From the NCBI GenBank assembly GCA_020881915.1, contig JAJFPB010000005.1:310001-374000 (forward strand): a DNA stretch of 64,000 bases. The letters are read 5' to 3'. The DNA comes from Paramyrothecium sp. XJ0827 (lineage: Eukaryota; Ascomycota; Sordariomycetes; Hypocreales; Stachybotryaceae). Shown here piece after piece: positions 12,701-24,213 of this stretch. A program made the translations under genes and the position numbers. The stretch's first letter is position 1. The number at the start of each line of letters is the position of its first letter. Below the pieces are notes generated by a model. The model worked only from the letters and a program-made list of their open reading frames with translations. It did not search any database and was not told the origin of the DNA.

Positions 12701-13366
12701 CTCGGGATGCTTGCTGTCATTATGACTTACAATATGTTGCCGCCGACCACATCGCTGAGTCATTTCCTCTCAAGCGAAACACTTCCGTTGCGTGTGATAG
12801 TTACATCAGTGGGAATGTTCATCACACGCTTCTGGTCGTCATATTCCCACTGTAAGTAATTCAATGAGATATATATATATCGATGCAAATGCGAGTTATA
12901 GCAAACTTTAACTTACACACGCTAACTCGTGGCTTTCTTAGGCATTGCATTTCTTAGCCCGTACCGGAAGATTCAGAACAACCGCAGCAGCGAGGCAGTC
13001 AGAATGCGGTTGCCTACTAACATGTTCAGTGGCCTGTACAGAAGCCTCCTGCCATCAAGCCGTGACCTGTACTTTGCTGCAGTGGCCTTGACCGCCATTC
13101 TATCGGAATTCCTGCCTGCCTTGCTCAGCAATATGCCTTACAAAGTCATCCATACCTGGCTAACGCATGAGTTATGCACGTGGATGACGGTCGGCATTAT
13201 TAGCTTGATGATCATTCTGATTGCCACCTCGTTCTTCATCGAATGGCCGAATCTGCCGGTCAGCCCGAGCACCATGGTCGGCGCTATGTGCTACGTTTCG
13301 CACCTTGACAATAAGGCATGCAGTTTAAATGTTCCTGACTCGATTGATGCCGGTTCCCCTAGCTGA
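9734..13366 (+). CDS. Large multi-pass membrane protein of the DUF3433 family
   Basis: Two exons (9734-12851, 12942-13366) give 1180 residues. The start is the first ATG of the frame (MSQAAY). About 150 residues of hydrophilic N-terminus precede a first membrane helix (GVLLFILIGILAITEVAVYL). A roughly 550-residue Ser/Thr-rich, presumably extracellular region with TVTVT-like runs follows. The first DUF3433-like block (LPTLIATLLTIPF, then LYQPFHVLA) comes next, followed by helices around GILTVLSAILV, IAIAILSVLAILTIATIVTL and ALALVVLLGMLAVIM. Exon 2 supplies the second block (SRDLYFAAVALTAILSEFLPALL) and a last helix (VGIISLMIILIATSFF). This paired arrangement is usual for the family, whose function is unknown. 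The gene appears complete. It likely sits at the plasma membrane, which is an inference. Confidence 0.88.
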
Positions 13367-15646
13367 GCTCCGCCCTACAATGCCACCAGCCTGTTGGTGT
13401 GGAGCCAGCACGAACTGGCTCCCGGGGAACTCAAGCTACCAGTCGCTTGACGCTTGCACGGCTAGCCGAGTCAGGAGCATAGTAGCTAGGCACCATGCTT
13501 TAGGCCCTGCACGCAAATATAATGGTTGAGAAGATTGCTTCAGCGACATTACGCTGCAATTAAAAATCCGTGCCATTGATTCTAGATGCTTCATCTATCT
13601 CGAGTTTTGTTGATCTGCTGTTCTCGCTTTCGCTTTGGTCGGGCCTCAACCTTGAGCTTGACAGCAGCGATCGCTTCCCCTCCAGGAACGCTGCGAAATT
13701 GTTGGAAAACATAGTTCCGTTAGATCTCGGCTATAAAGCATAGGGACTTTTCTTGGCTAGCCACAAGTCCGGGCCAGAACAAGTTTTTACCGCCGTGATT
13801 GTGAGAGTCAGTCCCAGCTAGCCCCTACGGTCAGACCACGTTGCAGGGATAGTTGCAGTGCCGAGAATCCGTCCTTGAATCCCTCTCGGCCTTCTATTCT
13901 TCAAAGCACTATGCATTCAACGGGAAACAATTGTGTGGTCGCAATACATATTTTAGCTTTGAGGGTCGCGACAAACTATGGATGTTCGTTCCCGACATCT
14001 AACAAGGGGTTCGGAAGAGCCTGACCTTGGAACAAATGGTGCTCCTCGATACTGTATCCCTCTCCCTCCAGTCTTCCACTGGTGTGTCTGTGACATCTCT
14101 ACTCTTTGGTTGTGGCAATTGCCAGGCGAAACTTGGTCGGGACATGTTTTGGTCTGACACAATGCTACGCAGTGAATAGTTGTTGGGATTTTTTACTTCC
14201 GGCAGCGTTCCGCGGCCTATTCGGAAAGTGTTTTGACATCAGGCCATAGCATAGGAGAAGGCAGTAAGTTGCGGAAGTAGGGAGATATTGACTTTGCCAT
14301 GTGGTCTTCGCAGTCCATTGTGATGGGCATTCTGCAGGACGCCCCTGTTTCAGCGCTGTAGTTAAAGTTTAGGTACGCAGGTTGCAGGATCGCACATTGC
14401 CTGTCTCTAAACCACTCTCACAACACTCGTCATAGGCTTCATTGCGCATGGACTTCGAAGCTTCTTGAGGCAGGATGAAACAGTGTTCGGCAGGTGGTGG
14501 ATCAACCTTAGTTAGATGATCTATTTCTTCGCATCCCACTACGACAAATTTTCTCCTGCCCAGGCAAACTCAATTAAATTAAAGCACCCGTCACTCTGGC
14601 ATCCCCAGTCACGAATCGCACCATGACATGGGGTAACAAGCTTTGCGCTTGCGTATATCCTGGCAAGCAAGGAGCTGTGCGCCCGCACGATCCCAGACTA
14701 GCGTGGTAAGGCAGGTTGGGCTTCTGAGACGACTCGAGTTCCGTCTAGAAGGAAGCGCACTCCATTTGCGTACTGTGTCCATTCTTAGTCCTCTCATGTT
14801 GAGCTCTCAGGTTCCGTCGTCCAACCATGAGCACAGACGCCGACGTCATATGAAGACGTCCATGACTCGGCTGGGCTGGAGTATGGCTCAGAGAGGCCTG
14901 TGCTTGTGAAGTGCGGAATACCAGCCCGGACCAAAGGCTTGCGTCTGGCCAACCCAAAAAGACAGGTACCATGCCGCCGCCAAGTTTTTTTGGACAGATT
15001 CACGTTAGCTACTGCATCGCACATTGCTTGATAAGCCAACCCCTGCGTCGAGAGGGTTGAATAGTTTCGGGAGGTCATAGGCCAGCCACCATGTGGCAGT
15101 GGGGTGATTTCAACGGCTTTCGTACCGAAAAGAACCCTGGTGCGCCGCCTGTGCAAGCATTGGTGGTTCAGTGCGTAGCCCGAGTGTTCCGAAAGGCTGT
15201 GCACGTATGCTTTGGGTCGTTGACAGTCCCAGCCTAGAGCCAAGAAGGCTTCCTGAACTAGGGTGGATTAAGCTTCTGATGAAACAAGACTGCTGAGCCA
15301 CAAGAGCCGGCACAAGGATCACCGGGTGGGATGCTCAACTCTATCAAGGTACATCCTTGCGCTCTGTTACATGAACGATTCATTGCCGTCGTAATATTGA
15401 GTTCTCGGCTCAAACGGGGATGGCTAGGCTTGGCCATGGGGCATGTGGTCTGGGGTCACGGATCTTGCCGCCCATGTATGTCTCTCCGCACCGTTAATAG
15501 CCCAAACTCCGCCCGCCATAGTCAATAGGGAGAGCATAGTTAAATCTCGCGATGCCCTCCTGGAGGTGCTTCTGAGGTGTCCTCACTCATCGTGTCACCG
15601 ACTTACCACCTTGCTCCTCGCCGTGGCCGCAGAGCCCACCCTCATC
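13367..15646. other. Gene-poor intergenic region
   Basis: About 2.3 kb. The minus-strand frame 14794-15243 (149 codons) has no domain, signal peptide or splice context and reads like chance. No repeat, RNA gene or transposon relic was recognised. Confidence 0.45.
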
Positions 15647-17364
15647 ATGGAGGCACCCCTCGGTCCCAGCATTTCTCGTGAAGAGCTCCTGAACACTGCT
15701 GGCAGTGTTTTCTTGGTCGGAGCAGCCGGCAAAATCCACAGGCTCCCCATCCCGAGCGACTCGCCTCGAGATCCACTGACATGGTCCTTGTCCAAGCGGC
15801 TCGTGGCGTTCTTCGCTCTGGAGCTGTATGCCAGTGTCGCCCACTTCGAGCTCATCATCGCAGGCTTGCTCTTGGGTCCTGTACAGCTCGAGTTTGGCCA
15901 TGGTGTCAGTATTCAGAAAGCAAGGCTACGATGACACACTGACAGTTCTCAGCCGTCAGGGCCTGTTCCTGTTAAATCACTCTCGGCAGCGATGAATTGG
16001 GCACCAGCCCTCGGATATTTCCTCGCCATACCCTTTTCCACCGTCATGGGGCGACGACCAGTACTGATCGGCGCCGCGATGGTCACTTGCCTGGCAACCC
16101 TCTGGGCCGCGCTATGTGGTAGCTTCGAACAGTTGGTGGCCGCAATTACGTTCCAAGCGCTGGCTACTGGCGCTTCAATCACCATGGTTCGTCTGCATAA
16201 CGCCTCTGAATAACATGCCCAAATCCCTCTCCCGTACTGACTTTGCTTTCTTCATAGACAACCCTTGCTATCATCGACGGCACCTTCATTGACGAACGCC
16301 CAAACGTGCTGTCCTTGCACTGGAGCGTCACCCAGGTACTCATCAGGATCGGCTTGGTCGTCCTGCCTCTCGTCTTTGATCTTACCACAAAATGGCGGCC
16401 GATTTTCATGACATGGTTTGTTCTGGCCATGATTGCCTTGATCTTGATACTGGCTCTATTTCCGGAGACTTTCTTCCTACGACCTCCAGTCAGTCTTGAT
16501 GGTACAGTCTTCATCCAAACCGCTGCCGAGAAGGTCCTGGTATACGACAGAAACGAATTTGCGGGGCCCGCCGAGACCAAGGAAATATCTCAAAGCAGAT
16601 CAAGCACGCCTGCTGAGCCCAAGGCCGCAAAACCTTTCCAAATCGATTGGAGGGCTCTTCCGGCTACATACATGCAGATGCTTCTCTGCCTTATGAATCC
16701 TCTTATCTTTTGGGTCGGGCTCCTCACAGCCGTTAATCTGAGCGGCATTGTTTTCATATGTCTCACGCAGCCAACGGCCCTTGCGGACGCACTTGGCGAG
16801 AACTCTGACCTCATCGGTACTTTACTAGGCGCCGGAGGCATTATTGGAGCTATTGTGGCGTTCCCAGTAACTGGTCCGTTGATGTCGTGGTACACGCGTC
16901 GTCACGCCGTGCGCAAAGGCTGCCTCCGAAACTCAGAAGTTTATCTCTTTTCGTTTTCCATTCCCATCATTAGCGGTTTCCTCAGTGTTGTGATCAACGG
17001 ACTGGCCATTAAATACTCCTGGGTTCCATTTGTTTTCTATTTCACTTACGGCCTGAGCACCTTCAGCTACATCACAGCCAACGTCGCCTTCGTTTTATGG
17101 ATTACCGAGGCGTTCTCAGCCTGGGCTGCAGCCGCTTTGGCAGTGCAGCTGATTTTGGGAAATGTCGTGAGCTTTGGCATTGGCACAGGGCTTGTGATCT
17201 CCATTGAATCAAGCAATGTGATGACGCCTCACATCATCCTCAGTGTACTCATGGCAGTACTTGGGGGCTTGGTTGTCCCGGCCGCTTTCTGGGGACAAGA
17301 TGTGCGTCAGTTCATCGGCGGACGTTGGGGACTTTCTGAGAGAGGGGCACTACGTCCGCAGTGA
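15647..17364 (+). CDS. Major facilitator superfamily transporter
   Basis: Exons 15647-15904, 15953-16186 and 16258-17364 total 1599 nt, or 532 residues, a normal MFS length. The N-terminal helices are followed by the loop signature TVMGRRPVLIGAAMVTC, equivalent to the family GRR/GxxxD-RxGRR loop between helices 2 and 3. A long cytoplasmic loop (about residues 245-285, rich in Ser, Glu and Lys) separates the halves. The second half has six further hydrophobic segments ending at IILSVLMAVLGGLVVPAAFWG. The pattern resembles the fungal drug:H+ or polyamine-type branch, but the substrate cannot be told. The second intron has a TACTGAC branch. The first intron uses a weaker GTCAGT donor, chosen because it keeps the frame. 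Confidence 0.87.
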
Positions 17365-18156
17365 ATGTTGCACACCGACGAAAAAAAGGGGGGTTTTTTT
17401 TTCTTTTAATATCATGAGCGAGGCGTCGGAGGGAGTATTGGGGTTGGTGACCCTGTAACCTCAAAGATTGATGTCGTGTACGAGCAGCGGGTGTCATTCC
17501 CGCTTTCACTTTCATTTTCCGTCCTAGCACAAACCCACAACTTTCACTTCGAGTTTGTTATCTCCACACATTCTTTGTCATCGGTGCATACCCTAGACAA
17601 CCATCAAGCACGGAGTACTGGTGTTAAAATATAGGGGAAGACGATGTCTAGCATACATAAATTTCATTCTTTCTTTATCTTTAGCCGGCCCTATAATAAA
17701 CATGTCTGGCACAAGGTGTTGGTCCTAAACAAGATATTTACAGTTGTAAGACTTGTGTCCGGGAGTTTGAGGGACTGATAGATACTTGCAGCGGTTCTAT
17801 ATTACGAATCACCATTTCACACACGGCCATATATTGGTCTCTTTTTGTGCGTCCTGCCTTTAGTCTTGTTGCCTTGCCTAGGGGTGGCATTCATATTGAT
17901 GTTAGCCCCCTAGTGTCAAGCCTTTTGTGGTAGAGAGAACACGCTGACATGGATGTCATAAGTTGATATTCAGCTTTGACCTCAAATATTGCCCGATCAT
18001 GGAGTTGAGGCCAAAATTATGCAGCCTCAGCTCCTTTCGGGAATGTCATGCTCTGGTCCACGGCCCACGGAGCCATTCTGCCAGTCTTTTCGTGAAGTCG
18101 GTAATGATGAGCTTGCTGCATATACCTCAGTCATTATGTGGGTCCCATAAATACCA
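17365..18156. other. Intergenic region
   Basis: This holds the MFS 3' flank, including an A-run and T-run at 17380-17406, and the promoter of the glycosyltransferase gene. No coding signal is seen. Confidence 0.45.
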
Positions 18157-19575
18157 ATGGCCTGCATATGTCTTGCTTGTCGCGTCGAAATGTGGACTCA
18201 ATATCGCATGAATGTCTTACTTGACGCGTTACTGCCACGTCGCAACGTCTATGACTTGTACATCCGTCGAAATCATCGCTACCAATCTCGCCAGGCCATC
18301 AGAGGATACGAATCAGCCATGGTCGTTCGACGCTCCACCAAGCGTGCCATCTATGGAGTAGTGGTGCTCCTGTTCCTGACCACATTCATGGCTTACGGTC
18401 CGCAGCTGATCAGCCGCCATCACCAGCTCGTGCAGTCAGAACAGTTGCTGAATCGGGTCTACAACAGTACTCTTGGCGTAATTACTCCCAATGTATTAGT
18501 TTGTTCACCAGCTAATGTGCCTAGTTTGAGAAGGTTTTCGTTGTCGGGTTACCCACTCGGACCGACCGCCGCGATGGGATGACCCTCCAGGCGTCGTTGA
18601 GTAAAATCGATATTGAGTTCGTCGATGGAGTTTCAGGGAAGAACGTTCCTGACAATGCGCTCCCAAAATGGACCACGCACGAACGGCTTAGCGACGCCTC
18701 GATAGGGTCTTGGCGAGCTCACATGAACGCCATTAGGGAGTAAGTAGTTTTCCAAATGAATCGAACTAGCTGACAACAAAAGGGTTGTGAGGAGAAACCT
18801 TACCACCGCTTTGATTATGGAAGACGATGCGGACTGGGATATACGCCTCAATTCTCAACTGCGAGACTTTGCCTTAGCTTCACAGGCTCTGTCACAGCCC
18901 GTTGTGGGACTCGGTCTATCTCATTTCTCCATGTCCCAAAATGCCAACGATGCATCTTCTGACGCCATTTCATTTGCAAGTCTTCCCGAGATTGAAGCTG
19001 CGAGGATCTCTCCATATGGGGATGATTGGGATGTGCTCTGGCTTGGCCACTGTGGTGCACATTTCTCTTTCGAAGATGGGCCACTCCCAAAAGCGCGTGT
19101 TATACGGTTGGATGACGAAACGGTGCCAAAAACAGACTATCTCTGGTCTTTAAGCAGTCCCTTCACACTCAAGGAACTCTACCCACACCACACCCGGGCC
19201 TACCACCACATTCAACAAGGAGTTTGCTCGTTAAGCTACGCCATTAGTCGCAGGGGTGCGCTCAAACTCCTCCGGGAAGTAGGTTTACGTGATGTCACAG
19301 AGGGCTATGATCTCCTGCTACAGTACTTTTGTGAAGGGACTCATGGAATGCAAAGACATACGTGTATAACAACGCAGCCTGCTCTTTTCCAGCAGCACCG
19401 CCCGGCAGGTTTGCTCAGTGACGAAAGCGACATAAGCGACGATCGTGGGGACGGCTTCCGTCAGGAGAGCATGACCCGGATGCTAAGGTGGAGCGTCAGG
19501 CTGAATGCAGATCTGATGATTGATGGGAGAACAGACTACGAAGATCAGTATCCAGACCGCGTCTTAACTATTTAG
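18157..19575 (+). CDS. GT25-type (LPS glycosyltransferase family) type II membrane glycosyltransferase
   Basis: Exons 18157-18477, 18525-18739 and 18783-19575 give 442 residues. A single N-terminal membrane anchor (YGVVVLLFLTTFMAYG) after a basic stretch predicts a Golgi-type type II protein. The catalytic domain begins with FEKVFVVGLPTRTDRRDGM, the family donor-binding start, continues with GSWRAHMNAIRE, and carries the acidic metal-binding motif LIMEDDADWD. Later conserved stretches are LSYAISRRGALKLL and RPAGLLSDESDISD. The start is uncertain: the ATGs at 18157, 18190, 18208 and 18319 are in one frame, and 18319 lies just before the anchor. The acceptor and acceptor linkage are unknown. 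Homologues in fungi are usually uncharacterised. The gene looks intact. Confidence 0.87.
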
Positions 19576-21491
19576 TCAATTGGAATCATTACTAGTGTGT
19601 CAACTTTTTGGAAAAACTCGGAGTTCGATGTTTTCGTCAGTTCGTAACAGCTGTATACACAATCAGTGTATAACTTGGCCATACCGTGCTGATGCTATAT
19701 CTTTCCGCGGTAATTTTTGCTTGGCGACCAGATGCTGCCTAGGACCTGATTTTTCTAGTGGAGCCATGCGGGCACTACGTTGTTTAAGGATCCCGTTCAA
19801 TCGCTTCTTGGCGTGCTTGGCGATGTAAGGGGTCAAGCGGACATGGATGTTCAATTTATGTCTATCTGAGAAAGCATTTCTGTGGCACCAAAAAAGCTGA
19901 TGCTTTGGCAGTGAACCATTCGATTCCCTTTGTTATGCAGCATCTTAGAACCTTAACTGAACCCTTCCAAGCGAATCTAACATCCCTCTGAGCATTACGA
20001 TGAGCCCTTGCCGGAATAATAGTTGTGAGAGGTTTCTCATGTCTTTGACTTCTGTAGGTGATCCGCTGGGGCTCACCGTGGGAATTAAACTTGTTTGTGT
20101 TTTGAGAAACCCTTCATAAAAGCAAACTAAAGAGATCCCATTCATTTTTTTCCTGGACAAAGCAAGAGAAGACGAAGTAACATAATCTCGAAATATCGTA
20201 ACCAGAATTGGAAGAAAAGAAGTGCGACAGCAAGTTGTGGGCGTAGGTTAGTTGCGATGTCTGATTGCCGTGTTTTGTCTTTATGTTTACTGTCTGATAA
20301 TCTCAACTAACCACAGATGTTGGCCCCCCAGCGGGAGCGACGTCATGATTTAACGTGCGACCTCGAAGATAAGTACGTAGCTCTCGGTTAGATCTTCCGC
20401 AGTCATGGCCTTGGGTCATCGGAAGTATCAGCGAACATGATCATATCTCACTTCGTGGCGACACGACCAACGCCTAATAATGGTAGATAATTGTCATGAT
20501 TTGCGCTCGGCTAGTTTCCGGCATGCGGACTTGATTCTGTCGATATATCTGCAATTCCTAGTCATGTCTTTGCGACAAGACCAATGATCAGATTGGCGTC
20601 TCCTAGGACCTAAAGGGCTGCTTGGATAATTACCAACAAAAGAAACGCAGGGAGATTTGCTGATGGGCTACTCCTTGATGGGTTTTCGTCGGCACTGTAT
20701 GTTTTGTTATCAAGTCAATGCAATACTCCACAGATGAAAACAGAGTGATTAAACATAGACGAGCATTGATTGACTTACCACTAGAGTCGGTTCCAGGTTT
20801 CATTGGTCAAGTCTAATTCTGACCATTTCTAAAAGGAAATTGCTAGTGCAACCATCCCTTTCCTATCCATTATGACTTAGCCCACTCGATGATAAATCGC
20901 ATCGCCCTCCCACTGTAGCACATATTTTTTGATGGGCACAACGAGCCCGTGTGGCGATTATAAGATAGCAATAAGCAGTCCCCAACGGAATGGACAAATT
21001 TCTTCATGCTCACCGATCACGCCATTGCTTAATTGCGAAGTTGTCCCACATGCCATAGCCGCCTAACCGCGATATGTGGGCTTCGCGCATTGGAACCCCG
21101 GAATTACGGGCAATTCGACCATTCGCATCACACACTACACGCAAAAGGCCCGGGATGGAGCCGTTGACGGGTCCCATCTTTCCTTTCTTGGCAGGGGACC
21201 TTTTGTGGCGCCGACGGCCCGTGGCTCTGGAACAGATATCGGCTTCTGCATGCCGAGAGATGTGGAGCAGGGGGGGCAAGATGGGTCACTATTATATATC
21301 GAAGGCAAAGCCTTGCACGTAGAGGAAGGAAGGAGAGTGTTTGAGTGATACACAGTACTGCGACTGTTGGAACGCGCGATGAGTAAGAGTTGCGTGGTGA
21401 CCGTTGGCAATTATCCACTAACACGCGAGTTATAGCCGCTGAATCGAAGGTGTCTCCGCGCGAGGAGCATGCGCCGGCCTATGTGGCCGCC
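19576..21491. other. Intergenic region
   Basis: About 1.9 kb without a supported gene. A coding-like stretch in the frame of the downstream transporter runs from about 21436, just after a plausible TATAG acceptor, to the ATG at 21492. The true transporter start may therefore lie in an upstream exon. Confidence 0.4.
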
Positions 21492-22009
21492 ATGGAAGTC
21501 GACTACGAAGGCAAGCCAACCGAGGAGGAATTGGCTACACTTCGCCGCGTTCCCGGCAAGCTTCCACTCGTAGCCTATCTCCTTTGCGCCGTCGAATTCT
21601 GCGAGCGCGCATCCTACTATGGCTGCCAGGGGCTCTACTCAAATTTTGTCAATCGTCCACTTCCCGCGGGCGGTAATGGCTGGGGCGCGCCTCCTGCGGG
21701 AACTCAGAAGACTCCTGGTGCTCTTGGAATGGGAGAGGTCAAGGCTGTGAGTTGTCGAGCTCCCTACCTTATCAGGCCCAGACTGACTCGGACCAGAATG
21801 CTGTAGGCCAATCTGTCAGCTTAATCTCATATGCACTTCCTTTGGTCACCGGCTACCTCGCCGACACCAAGACCGGCCGATTTAGAATGATTTTCTGGGG
21901 CATCTTCGTCATGGGTCTTGGCCACATCATCTTGCTGGTATCGGGCGCAAAGAGTCTTCTTGAGAGCGGAAACGCCAAAGGCCCATTCTTCGCCGGTGTC
22001 TACATTTGA
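21492..22009 (+). pseudogene. POT/PTR2-family peptide transporter, truncated after about 155 residues
   Basis: Exons 21492-21746 and 21797-22009 join through a GTGAGT...CCAG intron to give 155 residues. These match the N-terminus of proton-dependent oligopeptide transporters: the acidic leader EGKPTEEELATLRRV, helix 1 with FCERASYYG (the family ExxER-type motif), then NAVGQSVSLISYALPLVTGY and the loop ADTKTGRF with a following helix. The frame stops at TGA (22007-22009) right after GPFFAGVYI. Family members run to about 600 residues with 12 helices, so roughly three quarters is missing. The sequence after the stop does not resemble the family in any frame, which suggests a rearrangement breakpoint near 22,005. 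A transporter of three or four helices would not work. Confidence 0.8.
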
Positions 22010-22248
22010 TGGCCCCTGGGACGCTGCCCAGACGGCCGCCGTGTCCTAAACGGCGCCGATGCGAGGGAGGATGACCATCAGAACGGGGAAAACGGCGAGG
22101 AAGCGCAGGAGCCAAAGCGGGAAAATGGGCGTCACGTGGCTCTCAATGTCCACGATGGCCGACGGCATCTTCTCCCAAAAGACTACGGCTGGGTCGGGGG
22201 CGTCTGCCACGCCGACGCAGGCAAGCAAAAAAAGCATCCACAGATGCA

Positions 22249-22425
22249 GCATCATCATCGTCGTCGTCATCGTCGTTGTCGTCGTCGTTGTCGTCGTCGT
22301 TGTCGTCGTCGTTGTCGTCGTCGTTGTCGTCGTTGTCGCCGTTGTCGTCGTCGTTGCTGTTGTTGTTGTTGTTGTCGTCGTCGTCGTCATCGTCGTCCGT
22401 CGTCGTCGTTGTTTGTCGTTGGTCA
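22249..22425. repeat. GTC/GTT trinucleotide microsatellite
   Basis: An almost uninterrupted run of GTC and GTT triplets (GAC/AAC on the other strand), with a few CAT, GCC and GCT variants, spans about 175 bp. It opens long frames in every reading phase (poly-Val, Ser and Arg on plus, poly-Thr on minus) that are artefacts of the repeat. It lies between the truncated POT gene and the F-box gene. Confidence 0.9.
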
Positions 22426-22791
22426 GAATCGTTGTCTTGGTCAAAGTGTCAAGGTCGAGGTCGAGGTCGAGATCGTTGGTTTGGGGTCATTCGTCCTCGT
22501 GGTGTCAAAACACTTCAGTGCTCCTTCCCTAATTTCACCTCGCCTCCCTCCTCTTTTCTCCCACGAAGGCTCATCCTCATCCTCATTACCTTGAGGTGGC
22601 CAGGTCCTGGGATCCGCATTAAATGCTGCTGTTGAACTTCAGGCGCAGCTAAATAGTTTTCGTTGAGTGCCCTGTTGGCCGACTCAAGCCAAGTTTTATT
22701 ACAATAAATCCGCTGTGAAATTCCTCCTTCGACAGCCTTTTTAATCTGTGACACCCAAGATTTCATAGTAATTCTTGCAGTCTTTATCCAT

Positions 22792-24213
22792 TCATCCAGA
22801 TCTTCCATTTGGGGATGTGTTGACGTCCATTGCTTGAAGCCAATCATGTGAAGGATTGATCGTGGTGGTGGCTGTTGCTGGGCAGATGTCAATATCTTGC
22901 TCATATATAGTAACAAGGCACACGGGGGACTTGCGACCCTGCGGCCAGTGCGTTCTCAGCGTGATGCGATGGCCTGATATGCCTGGACCAAAATTATGAG
23001 AGTGCTGGTGCGAGCTACGACATGGACGTCCAGATGCCTCAGATGTAAAAATTGTTCGAGCCTGAAACCATTTCTTCTTCGCAAAGAACGTATTCCCTTG
23101 GAATGCTGCGTTGTGTTCCCCAAAGCTGTAGTAGATGCATCGGCACATGGACGGAAAGCATATCATCTCAGGTACTTGATGGTGAGGATAGGAATGAGGA
23201 CATCTCATGCCTAAACCCTCGCGCTGCCTCTGGAAAAACTTTCCAAGGTCAGGAGCAATGGCTTGACTGTGGCCGTTGAGAGGAAATGCGTCCATGCCAC
23301 TGTGAGGGGCCCATTGTAAGACGAGGAGAATAGCATGGCCATCCCTATTTCGCCGGAGGCGAGCTTGAGGCCAAGTAGGCGCCTGGTCCGGTGAGCAGCG
23401 AGTGTCGTGACTTTCATGGCGGCATTCGATGTGAAATGAGTTGAGGCAGTCTTCCCACTTATCAGGTCTTTCACTCCTCCATCTTTTAATGTGTGCCTCG
23501 ATACTGGCCCAACCTATCTGGGTATGCTCGCATAGCCGTACGCTGCCCTGGCGACCTTTACCACGGCCAGTTTGGATTATGCCTGGAAAGCGAATAAGCT
23601 CGCAGCCGTCGTGCTCCGCGTGGCAGAGTGAACACACGACTGGACGATAAAACCCGTGTTTGAACTTGCAAGACCACGACCCATTCATAAAAGGGGCAAG
23701 GTTTCGCTGGCATATACTGCAACAGTGGTCTCTTCGCATGATGGACTGCAACTTCATCCGACCATCGCTGGAGAGAAGACAAGGCCAAGCGTTGAATCTA
23801 TCGTCTATTTGCACTAGGCTTCCCCGGGTATGCAGCGTTTGAATAAGGCGCCCGAATACTGATGATACTTGTTTGACAACGTAGAGAGAAATCGGATCGC
23901 CTGCAAGGTATTCGAGAATAAGGAGTATGATTTCTTCCGGTAGTCGAGCAAGCGGGCTGTGGAAATTATTGTAAACCCTGGCTGCTGTTAATGAATCCAT
24001 CTGTCGGGACAAGCTGTTGAGAACATGGTTGTTTTGCAATGAGTCCATCTGTCGGGACAAGCTGTTGAGAATGCGGCCCTGTTGCATTTCTCGTTCTTGT
24101 TGTTTTTTTGGATCTTTGTGCGGCTCATAATATCCACACAGCTTCCGAGTCCATAGCCAAAATATCAGAATGCCAGCAGCAATACTGTTGATGACCTTGT
24201 TGAGAAAACGCAT
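22792..24213 (-). CDS. F-box domain protein with N-terminal hydrophobic segment
   Basis: The chosen start, ATG at 24213, gives 473 residues; the frame is open further upstream to 24549 without recognisable coding. A hydrophobic stretch at residues 8-23 could be a membrane anchor. A short 16-residue tandem duplication (unit containing LNSLSRQMDSL) follows at residues 49-75. The F-box is at about residues 88-122 (LARLPEEIILLILEYL and on to SSVFGRL). Downstream, Cys-rich motifs (CCSICQRN, VVCSLCHAEHDGC) may bind zinc. F-box proteins normally link targets to SCF ubiquitin ligases; no target domain is recognised. The 3' end is uncertain: another minus frame (22515-22916) overlaps it and also looks protein-like, so a 3' intron or a frameshift near 22,900 is possible. 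Confidence 0.68.
   Translation of the reverse strand: MRFLNKVINSIAAGILIFWLWTRKLCGYYEPHKDPKKQQEREMQQGRILNSLSRQMDSLQNNHVLNSLSRQMDSLTAARVYNNFHSPLARLPEEIILLILEYLAGDPISLYVVKQVSSVFGRLIQTLHTRGSLVQIDDRFNAWPCLLSSDGRMKLQSIMRRDHCCSICQRNLAPFMNGSWSCKFKHGFYRPVVCSLCHAEHDGCELIRFPGIIQTGRGKGRQGSVRLCEHTQIGWASIEAHIKRWRSERPDKWEDCLNSFHIECRHESHDTRCSPDQAPTWPQARLRRNRDGHAILLVLQWAPHSGMDAFPLNGHSQAIAPDLGKFFQRQREGLGMRCPHSYPHHQVPEMICFPSMCRCIYYSFGEHNAAFQGNTFFAKKKWFQARTIFTSEASGRPCRSSHQHSHNFGPGISGHRITLRTHWPQGRKSPVCLVTIYEQDIDICPATATTTINPSHDWLQAMDVNTSPNGRSG
23991..24071 (-). repeat. 48-bp tandem duplication inside the F-box gene
   Basis: A 33-bp block at 23991-24023 recurs at 24039-24071 with one mismatch, at a period of 48 bp. 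It keeps the reading frame and duplicates 16 residues in the region between the hydrophobic segment and the F-box. Confidence 0.9.

Noticed and set aside
14794..15243. 149-codon minus-strand frame in a gene-poor region
   Set aside because: Composition and lack of hydrophobic core, domain or introns suggest a chance frame.
22046..22594. Long frames in all phases (poly-Thr, poly-Val, poly-Arg, poly-Ser)
   Set aside because: They are produced by the GTC/GTT microsatellite. The only non-repetitive part, a minus-strand hydrophobic stretch at 22050-22240, has no recognisable family.
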